DNA of 64,000 bases, taken from Adiantum capillus-veneris (lineage: Eukaryota > Streptophyta > Polypodiopsida > Polypodiales > Pteridaceae). The DNA lies in NCBI GenBank assembly GCA_014529385.2, contig CM043947.1, positions 115,523,587 to 115,587,586 on the forward strand. The letters are read 5' to 3'. Positions 11,298 through 20,677 of the stretch are shown in pieces (within the stretch, counting starts at the first letter, position 1; each line of letters starts with the position of its first letter). The position numbers and the translations under genes are program-made. The notes beneath the pieces are model-generated. The model ran no database searches. It had not been told where the DNA came from and saw only the letters and a list, made by a program, of their open reading frames with translations.

Positions 11298-12077
11298 TGT
11301 CGTGCTGTGACACGTATATAGTGGGAATGCATGCTACAAGATCTATCTTGTATTTTTTTAGATACATAATTATATTTCCTATAGTGTACATATGCATATT
11401 TAAGTATAATAATAAGCCTTCTATCTCATCCTATTATTTTTCTCAAGGGTAACCTATCCTTACTTTACCATCAGAAAATACTATGGGAAAAGCATCAATA
11501 GCTCCGCCTTTTTAACTTGGGGCAAAAAGCATTGATTCTTTATTTCTACTATTTCATTATCATCTCACACCCTAGCTAGATCCTATATCTAGGGTAAACT
11601 CCAATATATATATATTCTATGTATTTAGCCATTAACATAAGCCCAAGCCTACACTTTCTCCTAGAGGAAGACTAGCCATTCTTGTATGCTATCCTTGGAA
11701 GATCAACTCTAATCAAAGAAGGTCTTGGACTTGGCGTATCAATAAACGTTGAATTTTCCCCTCTTCTTCTCTCACCATCAATAATGGTGTCGAAGGGTTT
11801 GTCAAGTAAAATGTGTTCTACATTGATGTTTTCTTGATTTCTTGTTGTTTTATTTTTTATCTCTAATCCAACATATACATATATCTAATCTCATCTCCTT
11901 AACCAAACCTATCTCTTTCACTCTTAGTAATTCATCCTCTCTACAAAATTTTAGGTTCTCCTTGCTACAGGTACATCTCTCCCCGTAGTATCCTTATTGC
12001 CTACGAGCAAGAATAGGGCTTGGGAGGGAAACCCTCTTCACTTCTCTCATAGCTACATTTCTCACATATTATCTTAG

Positions 12078-12296
12078 ATGAATAACCCACATGATGATCA
12101 TTTCTATCGCTTTGACTATGTACGATCTATTAGAATTAACGTATGGATTAGCCGTAAAATACACTTTCAACAACGTATAGTATTTCTCTTTGGCCCAGAA
12201 AGGCTTAATGAAATACTTCGATCACCGGATCCCATCATACTACCTCTCATAGACTATAACTTTTCTTTTGACGTAAGCGTAGTTATCTTGCTATGA
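12078..12296 (+). CDS. Type I small ORF in B 5' LTR, unknown function
   Basis: This 72-residue ORF begins MNNPHDDHFY and carries the pattern INV.(I/V)SRKI.FQQ, FGP.RL, EIL, P.P, then FDV.V near the C terminus. I do not recognise the domain. The same protein is open in the 3' LTR (20,045-20,263). Homologues lie upstream of gag in element C (about 31 of 55 aligned residues identical by eye) and, broken by frameshifts, in element E. Codons differ largely at third positions, which suggests past selection on protein. It is not predicted to be secreted; the last residues are hydrophobic but short. Its stop overlaps the type II start (ATGA). A role as an accessory protein or translated leader regulator is only a guess. 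Confidence 0.6.
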   Translation: MNNPHDDHFYRFDYVRSIRINVWISRKIHFQQRIVFLFGPERLNEILRSPDPIILPLIDYNFSFDVSVVILL

Positions 12297-12505
12297 ACCA
12301 AGAGGATTTGTACACACAATTAATCCCAATCACTAGACAAAATATATATATTATGGTAAGCACAAAACTACAATTCCAAAGAACAATTCGTAGCCTATTT
12401 GGTCATCCAAGATTGAATGCCATTAACTCATCTATTAACCCTTTCATATTACCCATGATATGATATGACCATAGCCTTGATGTTTTCATCTTCGTATTGT
12501 TTTGA
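12293..12505 (+). pseudogene. Type II small ORF in B 5' LTR, nonsense-mutated
   Basis: This 70-codon ORF starts at the ATG overlapping the type I stop. It encodes a protein related to type I: IPITRQ, STKLQFQ, LFG..RLN, NPFILP, SLDVFI. Relative to the intact 3' LTR copy, the arginine codon CGA at 12,461 has become TGA, a typical CpG transition, so this copy stops about 14 residues early. The same protein occurs in element E, where STKLQFQ, NPFILP and IRY are conserved. Function is unknown. The similarity of types I and II suggests an old tandem duplication of one domain of about 55 residues. Confidence 0.6.
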
Positions 12506-12706
12506 CATTCTCTTTTGTGTTCTTTCTTTGTGTGTGTGAGTGCAAGAGAGAAAGAGTGAGTCTTCTTTGATTGCACTTCTTTCCAAACCCTAGTCTTCAT
12601 GGCATCTATGGTTTAACTCCTTCATATAGTTTTTGTTGAGTTCTCTCACAAACTCTCACAGCCATAAGCCCGGTGCTTTCCTGGGAAGACCGCAAATTTC
12701 TCGACA

Positions 12707-12727
12707 TATTTTTGGTGAACCCGATGC
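12707..12727 (+). other. Candidate primer-binding site of B
   Basis: TGGTGAACCCGATGCG begins a few bases after the LTR end and has the TGG expected opposite a tRNA CCA end. I cannot assign the tRNA from the sequence alone. Confidence 0.5.
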
Positions 12728-12759
12728 GAAACTGCCAGGGTGAGAGTTTGTGGGTAACC

Positions 12760-14335
12760 ATGGGTGATCATGTTGAGCGACAGGGTATGCATTTTGACCC
12801 AACAACAATGCAAATGTTTCAAGCATTTGCAATGTTCATGCAACAACAACATGCCACTGAAAGAAGGGAGATTTCAGCAACGAAGGCCATACAAGCGGTT
12901 GTCAACAGAATGGATCAATTCAATGGCAAAGATGTAACCAAGTACTTACGCGAGTATGTGAAGGAGATGGAGCTGCATCGCGTGTCAGAAGGTGAGATGA
13001 TTCAAAGCTTTGAGCTAGTTGTTGCTCCAGAAATTAGGGAGCATGTTAGGGCAATTAAAGACGGGCATGGGAGAAATTGAGAAGAACTCAAAGTAGCTTT
13101 AAAGGAGGAATATTTCATGGAGGAATCTGAGAGAGTGACCAAAAGGACATTCTTAGAATGGGTAGTCAAGCCAAAGCACGGACTATCAATAACAGAGCTA
13201 CTTAGGGAATTTGAGCGGCGCTATGCACAACTCACAAGGACAGAAAGGGCCACACTAGATGCAGAGAAGACAAATCTTTTCTTACAAGCTGCAGGTAAAG
13301 AGTTTCAAGAAAATTTGGAGCTTCTTCTTGAAGATAAAGATGCTGAGCAAGGACTAAAGACTGACTGGAATGAGGTTGAAGGTGCTGTCTCACTGCTTGC
13401 CAAACGACAAAGAAGAAGGGACAAGATGGTACTAAACACTACAAGTCCTTCCACCTCAACTCCTGACAAAATGGTAAAGCCTACTTTTATCGCTCCTAAG
13501 TTTGATGAGTCCATGCTAGATGAGCTTGTGAAGGGAATGCGTGACTTGAAGGTGAAGCTTGAAAAGCTTGAAGAAAAAGGCCAACCATCAGGGCCACTTC
13601 CTAGGCAAAGACAACAGCCCAAAGAAGGGTTTGTTAATAGATGTATTTGGTGTGATAGTACAGACCATGTAAGAAGGGATTGTGATGATTTTAGTGATGC
13701 TTTGTCAAAAGATGTTGTCTTTTTTAAGGATGGTAAAATCCACTTAAGAGAGACACGTCTACCCTTGAGAACTAACTTTGGGAAGGGGGGAATGCAAACC
13801 TTAGTTGAAGATATGGCAACTAAGCATGGCACCTCTTCAGTTGAGGCAGCTACTTATGGAGTAAAAATTGAGCATTTTTGTGATGAAGAGGTGAGTGACC
13901 ATCATGGTCAAATTTGGCCAAATGTCATGCAATTAGCTAAAAAGGGAAAGCTTACAAATGAGATTCTACATGAAGCACGTGATTTCATACGTATAGAAAC
14001 AGGATGGAATGATCCAGTGGACTCATTGTCAGTGCATGCCTACATTACAAAAGGCCAACAAAATGAGGCAATTGTAGAAGAGAAGCGCAGACGTGAGAAT
14101 GCTGATGAAGGACCATCAAAAAGAGCTTCTAGAACTGGGGGAAGAAGTGACTCAATTCCTTCTCAAACACCCTCAACAAAAGGAGCATCTCCACCTGAAG
14201 TACTCATGGAGGAGTCTACAATATGAAAGAAGAAAGAGCCAACAAAAGGTAAGACAAAAGGCCCAACTTATAAACTACAATCTGATATTGAGGTTGCTAC
14301 AGATTTAAAGAAAGTCTTGGAGGAAAGGCTTCTTG
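12760..14335 (+). pseudogene. Element B Gag
   Basis: This is the structural Gag protein, which would form the virus-like particle and bind element RNA. The start at 12,760 (MGDHVERQGMHF) is the first ATG after the primer-binding site, and the frame is open except for a TGA at 13,078, probably from a tryptophan codon. The N-terminal half has the helical capsid-like region (FNGKDVTKYLREYVKEME). A CCHC zinc knuckle of the form C-x2-C-x4-H-x4-C (CIWCDSTDHVRRDC) sits near residue 295, followed by a DGKIHLRET stretch. Another TGA at 14,224 and a frameshift near 14,335 separate it from the protease part. Confidence 0.85.
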
Positions 14336-15341
14336 AATAGCAAGATTGAGTTCACTCTGGGAGAAGTTCTTGGCATTGCAAAGCATGAATTCCATGAGGA
14401 GATCATTGACATCATCAAGAGGAAGAGGCAAACCCTTGCTGAAGTTTCTCGTCCACAGTTTGAAGGGGAAACCTCGAAGACACAAGAGATGCAACTAGAA
14501 AATAAGGAGAATGATGGAGCTATGGTAGGATGCTACCAATCTAGTGGGAGAGTGAAGCAAGTGCATTTCTCAAATGATGATGAAGAAGTTGAAGATATTC
14601 CTAGGAGTTACTATTCACGAAGTCATTGGGCAAGGGCTACTACAGAAACTTTGGTCAAGGTAGGTGATCTTGAAGAGCCATTTGTTGCCTTGATTGACCA
14701 TGGTTCAGAAATAAACATAATGTCAAAGAGTCTCTACAACAAGTGCAAATGGCCGATGGACACAGATCATGGTTGGATGGTAAAAGTGGAAAACAATTCA
14801 TCCGGTGAATTGTATGCAGCATGTCCAGGTGTGAAGGTGACAATAGGTGATGTAAATATTGACCAAAACTTCTTTGTTCAGGATACATCTTCATATCATC
14901 TCATCCTTGGACAGCCCTACATTGTGGGAGTTCGAATGGAAACAAAGGTAATGGACGATGGTTCAGCATATGCTAGGATACGTAGCAAAGATGGTAAACG
15001 TGCTCTCCAATTTCTCACAGTTTGTGTAAACCATGAAAGAAATCGTGACAACCTCAGAGAACATCCTCTACCAAAGGTTTTGGCCAAGTACCATTGTAAA
15101 GCGGGATTGCAGTGGTACAGAAAGAAAAAGGTTCTCGCCTGATCCAAAAATAGGTGAGACTTTCTCAATGAGCTCCTTAGTAACAAGGAATGGATCAGTA
15201 TGTTTTACAAAACTTGAAGATTTGAAGAAATGTGAGAGGCAATATGTGCATAATATACAAATAGGCATGAAAAAGTGTGGGTTGCTAAAGCCTACTGAAA
15301 ATGTTTTGGGTTTATGTTAACAAGTTTCCTTTGTAGATACT
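14336..15341 (+). pseudogene. Element B protease region
   Basis: This is the retropepsin segment of B pol. The active site reads ALIDHGSEINIMS near 14,690, with histidine in place of the usual threonine or serine of DTG/DSG. A VTIGD stretch and the ILGQPYI signature follow near 14,905. A frameshift near 15,100 moves coding to the frame used from 15,033 onward, and a TAA at 15,318 interrupts the linker to reverse transcriptase. The domain is recognisable but cannot be translated as one protein. It would have processed Gag-Pol in the particle. Confidence 0.8.
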
Positions 15342-17534
15342 ATGGGTGAGCTTGATGCTATAATGAGGTCTAGTTTGCATCTTGAAAATGAAGTTGTGGA
15401 AGTTTGCTCTATGGAAATGTATCAAGTAATAGAAGCCTTTAAAGAAAGCCAAACAGTTGGCCCAGAAGACCATGTTGAAACTAAATACAAGAGTGTAGCA
15501 AAGAAGGTGAAACCAGTAGCTTCACCCTTACCACCCAACAACAGGGAAAAAATTGAACAGGCTTCTTTACAACCAAGTTTGCGGAATCCTAAAAATATCG
15601 GGCATACCTTCACAAAGGAGTCTTTTCAAGAGTTGCAGATTGGTTGCGAGGAGTTTCTAACACAGGAGGAGACAAAGTGCTTCAAAGAAATGCTTTCAAA
15701 GCATGGTAAGGATTTTGCATTTGAGACACATGAGATAGGATGTGTTGATCCTTCTATTGTAGCTCCTATGGTAATTTTCACAATACCTCATGTGCCTTGG
15801 AATCTGCGGCCTATTCCGGTTCCAAAGGCTAATTTGCCAAAGTTAGTAGAGCTACTGAATGAGAAAATCAAAATGGGAATCTTGGAGCCTTCTTGTGCTC
15901 CATACTCAAACAGGTGGTTCACAGTTCCAAAGAAGAATGGTTCTCTACGCTTCATCCAAGATATGCAACCAGTGAACAAGGTGACAATTAGAAATGTCGA
16001 TACAGGTCCAATTGTGGATGAGTTTGCAGAGGCGTTTGTAGGGAGGGAAATCTACTCAATGGGGGATGTCTACTCAGGGTATGATCAATTTCAGCTTGCA
16101 ATCGAAAGCAGAGATTTGACAACCATGAGGACACCTTTGGGTTTGGTAAGGATGTGTACCTTGCCACAAGGAGCAACCAACTCGGTTGCACATATGATGA
16201 ATGGGATGAATAAGGTCTTACGTGACTTTATTCCTCAAATCACAATGCCTTTCATTGATGATTTGCCTATCAAAGGATGTGAAGAAAGTGACAAAGATGA
16301 AGCTTTGGATCTCAAGGGATGTCACAGGTTTGTGGTAAATCACATAAATTATTGTGATAAAATTTTTTCTAGGTTGGAAGAAGTGAATCTTACATTGTCA
16401 GGGAAAAAGTCTATGTTTGGTGTCAAAGAAGTGCTCATTGTGGGGAACATGTGCGGGCCATATGGTAGGAAACCTTGTCCAACAAAGGTAGATGCCATCC
16501 AAAGAATGAAAGAAACATGCACTAGCATCACTGAGGTTAGAAGGTTTCTGGGAGCATGTGTCTTCTATGTTATTTGGATTCCACATTATGCACATGTAGC
16601 TGATCCTCTTTATAAACTGCTTAGAAAGAATCAAAAGTTTAAATGGACAGAAGCACATGTAAAATCCATGAAAAAGCTAAAGGAGTTACTCCAGTCAGCA
16701 ACGACTTTGAGAAAGGTAGACTGTGAGTGTCAAAGGCCAATGATTGTGACAGTAGATACCAGTCCTACAGGGATTGGATGGGCAATAGGGCAAGATGACA
16801 AAGAAGGACACAGGTATGTGGTAAGATTTGGAGCAAAGGTACTAAGTGCTCGCCAAAGAAACTATCCACAGATAAAGAGAGAGTTATGGGGTATGGTTAC
16901 AACCTTGAAAAGTGGGAAAGAGTACCTAATTGGTGCATCTGTGGTTGTAGAAACAGATTGTCTACCACTTCTTGGGATGATTACAAGCTGCTCAACACGA
17001 GACATTGCTATGTTGCGGTGGATTGCCTACATTAAGTCCGTAAATTCCGAGTTTAAGCACATTGCAGGTAAAGACAATACAATGGCAGATATGCTATCAA
17101 GGGCAAGGTATGAAGATGAGTCACAAATGATTGATGAGGGAGATTATGTACGCACAAAATTCTATTCTATCTCTCATGTCAAAGGTAACAATGTCTACAT
17201 GACTAATTCACTTGAATTGTTCTTGAAAGATCTTTATGAAGATGATTGGCTTTATATTGGAAGGTACGTAAGTACTCTAACAAAACAGGATGATTTGTCT
17301 CAACAAGAATTCAAGAGGATACGCATGAAAGCATATGGGTACTTTTTAAGGGATGGTTACTTGTGGAAGCATCCTAAACAAAAGGGTGCTACACCACAAC
17401 GGGTTATATGTAAAAAAGAGACTCAAGTAAAGCTCATGCAAGAGTTTCATGAGAGTCTATGGGCTGGACATAGGGGTGTGTGGGCAACCTTCTCCAAGTT
17501 GAAAGAAAAATACTGGATGGAAGGGTATGTATAA
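15342..17534 (+). CDS. Element B reverse transcriptase, RNase H and integrase zinc finger
   Basis: This 730-codon open frame copies element RNA into DNA. Visible motifs are IPHVPWNLRPIPVPKANLPK, RWFTVPKKNGSLRFIQDMQP, the motif A aspartate in MGDVYSGYDQFQ, LPQGATNS and the catalytic FIDDLPIKG near 16,250. RNase H follows: TVDTSPTGIGWA, RELWGM, then DNTMADMLSRA. The end starts the integrase zinc finger (HESLWAGH). The style FIDD-LP-(I/V)-KG, ARQRNYPQIKRELWGM and the distinctive linker differ from the plant Tat and chromovirus enzymes elsewhere in this window, and recall gypsy elements of basidiomycetes. The first ATG is unlikely to be a true start, because expression would be as part of Gag-Pol. 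Confidence 0.9.
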   Translation: MGELDAIMRSSLHLENEVVEVCSMEMYQVIEAFKESQTVGPEDHVETKYKSVAKKVKPVASPLPPNNREKIEQASLQPSLRNPKNIGHTFTKESFQELQIGCEEFLTQEETKCFKEMLSKHGKDFAFETHEIGCVDPSIVAPMVIFTIPHVPWNLRPIPVPKANLPKLVELLNEKIKMGILEPSCAPYSNRWFTVPKKNGSLRFIQDMQPVNKVTIRNVDTGPIVDEFAEAFVGREIYSMGDVYSGYDQFQLAIESRDLTTMRTPLGLVRMCTLPQGATNSVAHMMNGMNKVLRDFIPQITMPFIDDLPIKGCEESDKDEALDLKGCHRFVVNHINYCDKIFSRLEEVNLTLSGKKSMFGVKEVLIVGNMCGPYGRKPCPTKVDAIQRMKETCTSITEVRRFLGACVFYVIWIPHYAHVADPLYKLLRKNQKFKWTEAHVKSMKKLKELLQSATTLRKVDCECQRPMIVTVDTSPTGIGWAIGQDDKEGHRYVVRFGAKVLSARQRNYPQIKRELWGMVTTLKSGKEYLIGASVVVETDCLPLLGMITSCSTRDIAMLRWIAYIKSVNSEFKHIAGKDNTMADMLSRARYEDESQMIDEGDYVRTKFYSISHVKGNNVYMTNSLELFLKDLYEDDWLYIGRYVSTLTKQDDLSQQEFKRIRMKAYGYFLRDGYLWKHPKQKGATPQRVICKKETQVKLMQEFHESLWAGHRGVWATFSKLKEKYWMEGYV

Positions 17535-18627
17535 AGATGTATCTCAGTTTGTAGAGTCATGTGTAACTTGTCAAATGTATTCAAATGTTTGACATCGTGA
17601 TGGATTACACCCTACATATCCACTAGCCATGCACTATAAATGGGTTGTGGATCTAGTCACAATGCCTTTAGGACTCTAGCAGATGAGATACTTGGTTCTT
17701 GCACGAGAGGACCTAACTAACCAGGTTGAAGGAAGAGCATTAAGAGCTAAGACCACAGAAGCTGTGTGCAAATTCCTTCTTGATGAGGTGATTTGCCGTT
17801 ATGGTTGTGTGGGAAAAATCACTGCAGATCGAGGTGAACTGGATGCCGAAGAAGCAAGGGAGTTCTTTTCTAGATTAGGGATCAATCTTTCTCTTACTAC
17901 AGCTTACAACCCTGAAGGAAATGGAAAGAGTGAAAGAGGGCATCCTCCTATCATCAAAGCTTTGGCCAAGGCTTGCAAAGGAAGAGCTGGTGAGTGGCCA
18001 AAATTGTTACCATATGCTTTATGGGCTGATCGTACAACACATAGCTCAGTAACTGGCTACATTCCTGCGGAGCTAATGCATGGTCAAAAGCCAGTGATGC
18101 CGATTGAGGATACAATTCCCACATGGAATGTACTACCTTGGCGACAGGGGCTTAGTAGGGAAGATCTCCTTGCACTGCGTATAAGGCAGCTAGAGAGAAG
18201 ACCTAGAGACATTGAAGCTGCAAAAGAACGACTCAAAAATACAAGGTTGAAAAACAAGGACTATTTTGATAAGCAACATCGACTCAAGAGGAAAGCAAAT
18301 GACAAAGGTGACTGGGTTTTAGTGTATGATAGTAGCCTTGATAACCAGCACACAGTCATGCGTAAGTTCTCAAAAAGATGGTTTGGACCGTATGTTGTAA
18401 AGCATGTGCATGAAAATGCTACTTACAGCTTGTTTGAACTAGATGGTACAGAACTTAAGATTCCCATTGCAGGAAAAAGGATTAAAATGTTTAAGAGAAG
18501 AGGAGACAATGATCTAGAAGATATTGATGAGGAAGAAGAGAAAAACACAGGTGAAGATCAAAGTGAACATGAAGCTCTGGAATCATCCAGTGAAGAAGAA
18601 GACAAGGAAGATGTACAAGAGGTCTAA
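17522..18627 (+). pseudogene. Element B integrase, broken by frameshift and stops
   Basis: After a frameshift near 17,525 the integrase continues. The zinc-finger cysteines appear in CVTCQ near 17,560. Stops at about 17,588 (TGA) and 17,678 (TAG) precede a long open part, 17,683-18,627. The catalytic residues are visible in VVDLVTMP, ITADRGE and GKSERGHPPIIKAL, followed by LPYALWADRTTHSSVTGY and a C-terminal DNA-binding module (DWVLVYDSSL, RWFGPYVV). The end is an acidic tail rich in glutamate and aspartate (about residues 270-314 of the open part). It would insert element cDNA into the genome. There is no chromodomain. Confidence 0.88.
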
Positions 18628-18673
18628 TCTTACAAAGAGACAATATGGCACATACCGGAGGATATGCAAGTTT

Positions 18674-18685
18674 AGAGGGGGTGGA
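18674..18685 (+). other. Polypurine tract of B
   Basis: AGAGGGGGTGGA lies directly before the 3' LTR start TGTCGTG. Confidence 0.8.
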
Positions 18686-19514
18686 TGTCGTGTTGTGACA
18701 CGCACATAGTGGGAACGCATGCTACAAGATCTATCTTGTATTTTTTTAGATACATAATTATATTTCCTATAGTGTACATATGCATATTTAAGTATAATAA
18801 TAAGCCTTCTATCTCATCCTATTATTTTTCTCAAGGGTAACCTATCCTTACTTTACCATCAGAAAATACTATGGGAAAAACATCAATAGCTCCGCCTCTT
18901 TAACTTGGGGCAAAAAGAATTGATTCTTTATTTCTACTATTTCATTATCATCTCACACCCTAGCTAGATCCTATATCTAGGGTAAACTCCAATATATATA
19001 TATTCTATGTATTTTTTATACTTTTCTTATATTTCTTTTTAAATAGCTACTAGGAGAGAATCAAATCCTAGTGGGACACTAGGTGGCATGATTTCAAAGA
19101 TACACTTATTTTAATGCATTATTGCAAGCATGATTACAAAACTTTGTCAAGAAGCAATGTCATGCTTTCATATGGCATGAGGTGTCCTTTGGAATTAAAT
19201 GAAATTCTAGGCTAAGGAGACCACATGAAGACTTTTGCTGGCACCATAAATGGACCCTATTTTGATGAATTTTTTACACAAGGTTCCAATCCGAATTGGA
19301 AAACAATTTTAAAATGGAAATTGTAGCTAATGAGCTGAAGTTTTTTTCCGTATTTTTACTTTTTTATTTGGAGCCATTATTGAGGAGATACGATCAAAAT
19401 ACTGGACCCCAGTCTGCCCACATCATGCAGGGACAGCTCATTTCCAACTTTTCCAATTCCTGTTCACACTGGCTCCTCTCTTCTTGTGTAAACCCTTGGG
19501 GGACTCCCTTCACC

Positions 19515-19523
19515 TATAAAAAG
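19515..19523 (+). promoter_or_regulatory. TATA box of the B LTR
   Basis: TATAAAAAG in the context CACCTATAAAAAGGAACC is a good plant TATA box. An AAACTTAAGCATTCA stretch about 35 bp downstream could hold the transcription start. It is absent from the 5' LTR. Confidence 0.6.
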
Positions 19524-20044
19524 GAACCTCTTCTTCCTTGAAAAGAAACTTAAGCATTCAATCCATTGAGGAGAGTAATTCTTGAGGGAACGAGTAGTAA
19601 TGCCTAAGTGTACTTAGCCATTAACATAAGCCCAAGCCTACACTTTCTCCTAGAGGAAGACTAGCCATTCTTATACTCTATCCTTGGAAGATCAACTCTA
19701 ATCAAATAAGGTCTTGGACTTAGCGTATCAATCAACGTTGAATTCTCCCCTCTTCTTCTCTCAACATCAATAATGGTGTGGAAGGGTTTGTCAAGTAAAA
19801 TGTGTTCTACATTGATGTTTTCTTGATTTCTTGTTGTTTTATTTTTTATCTCTAATCCAACATATACATATATCTAATCTCATCTCCTTAACCAAACCTA
19901 TCTCTTTCACTCTTAGTAATTCATCCTCTCTACAAAATTTTAGGTTCTCCTTGTTACAGTTACATCTCTCCCCGTAGTATCCTTATTGCCTACGGGCAAG
20001 AATAGGGCTTCTCTCATATCTACATTTCTCACATACTATCCTAG

Positions 20045-20263
20045 ATGAATAACCCACATGATGATCATTTCTATCGCTTTCACTCTGTACGATCTATTAG
20101 AATTCACCTATGGATTAGCCATAAAATACACTTTCAACAACGTATAGTATTTCTCTTTGGCCCAGAAAGGCTTAATGAAATACTTCTTTCACCGGATCCC
20201 ATCATACTACCCCTCATAGACTATAACTTTTCTTTTGACGTAAGCGTAGTTATCTTGCTATGA
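20045..20263 (+). CDS. Type I small ORF in B 3' LTR, unknown function
   Basis: This is the intact 72-residue counterpart of 12,078-12,296, with a handful of substitutions (for example SVRSIRIHLWISHKIHF here). The core FQQRIVFLFGPERLNEIL and SFDVSVVILL are unchanged. It ends at the ATGA shared with the type II start. As the 3' LTR is the more complete copy, this pair is the best representation of the module in B. Family assignment is unknown. Confidence 0.6.
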   Translation: MNNPHDDHFYRFHSVRSIRIHLWISHKIHFQQRIVFLFGPERLNEILLSPDPIILPLIDYNFSFDVSVVILL

Positions 20264-20472
20264 ACCAAGAGTATTTGTACACACAATTAATCCCAATCAC
20301 TAGACAAAATATATATATTATGGTAAGCACAAAACTACAATTCCAAAGAACAGTTCGTAGCCTATTTGGTCAGCCAAGATTGAATGCCATTAACTCATCT
20401 ATTAACCCTTTCATATTACCCATGATACGATATGACCATAGCCTTGATGTTTTCATCCTCGTATTGTTTTGA
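20260..20472 (+). CDS. Type II small ORF in B 3' LTR, unknown function
   Basis: This 70-residue ORF overlaps the end of type I by ATGA, an arrangement that permits reinitiation after termination. The motifs are LIPITRQNIYI, VSTKLQFQR, LFGQPRLN, NPFILPMIRYDHSLDVFI. About 32 of 61 residues are identical by eye to the element E counterpart (46,402-46,620). It is complete here, unlike the 5' LTR copy, which has a CGA-to-TGA stop. I recognise no known domain. Confidence 0.6.
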   Translation: MNQEYLYTQLIPITRQNIYIMVSTKLQFQRTVRSLFGQPRLNAINSSINPFILPMIRYDHSLDVFILVLF

Positions 20473-20677
20473 CATTCTCTTTTGTGTTCTTTCTTTGTGT
20501 GTGTGAGTGCAAGAGAGAAAGAGTGAGTCTTCTTTGATTGCACTTCTTTCCAAACCCTAGTCTTCATGGCATCTATGGTTTAACTCCTTCATATAGTTTC
20601 TGTTGAGTTCTCTCACAAACTCTCACAGCCATAAGCCCGGTGCTTTCCTGGCAAGACCGCAAATTTCTCGACACCGC

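Larger units (their letters stand above)
11298..12706 (+). repeat. Element B 5' LTR (internally deleted)
   Basis: This LTR is 1,409 bp, against 1,988 bp for the 3' copy. The two are colinear for the first 329 bp. The 5' copy then lacks 601 bp (equivalent to 19,015-19,615), with the short similarity TGTATTT/TGTACTT at the breakpoints. The missing block contains CTATAAAAAGG, the best TATA box of the LTR. In turn, the 3' LTR lacks about 22 bp near 20,008. The small ORFs of types I and II lie at 12,078-12,505. Confidence 0.9.
11298..20673 (+). mobile_element. Element B: Ty3/gypsy-type LTR retrotransposon, 9.4 kb
   Basis: Both LTRs begin TGTCGTG and end TTTCTCGACA. They are flanked by the 4-bp duplication CCGC (11,294-11,297 and 20,674-20,677), and removing B makes the A2 sequence continuous. 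The order is LTR, gag, protease, RT, RNase H, integrase, LTR. Apart from one 601-bp and one 22-bp indel, the LTRs differ by only a few percent by eye, so this is the youngest insertion here. The polymerase is of a type I associate with fungal, especially basidiomycete, gypsy elements: FIDD with LPIKG in RT, SERGH in integrase and YALWADRTTHSS beyond it. Frameshifts and stops make it non-functional. Confidence 0.9.
18686..20673 (+). repeat. Element B 3' LTR (full length)
   Basis: This 1,988-bp LTR, TGTCG...CGACA, is followed by the target duplication CCGC. It contains the 601-bp block (19,015-19,615) missing from the 5' LTR, including a TATA box, and intact small ORFs of both types. It is probably the ancestral form. 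Confidence 0.9.

Noticed and set aside
13305-13832. 175-codon minus-strand ORF within B gag
   Set aside because: Shadow of the well-supported Gag frame, including its zinc knuckle, on the other strand.
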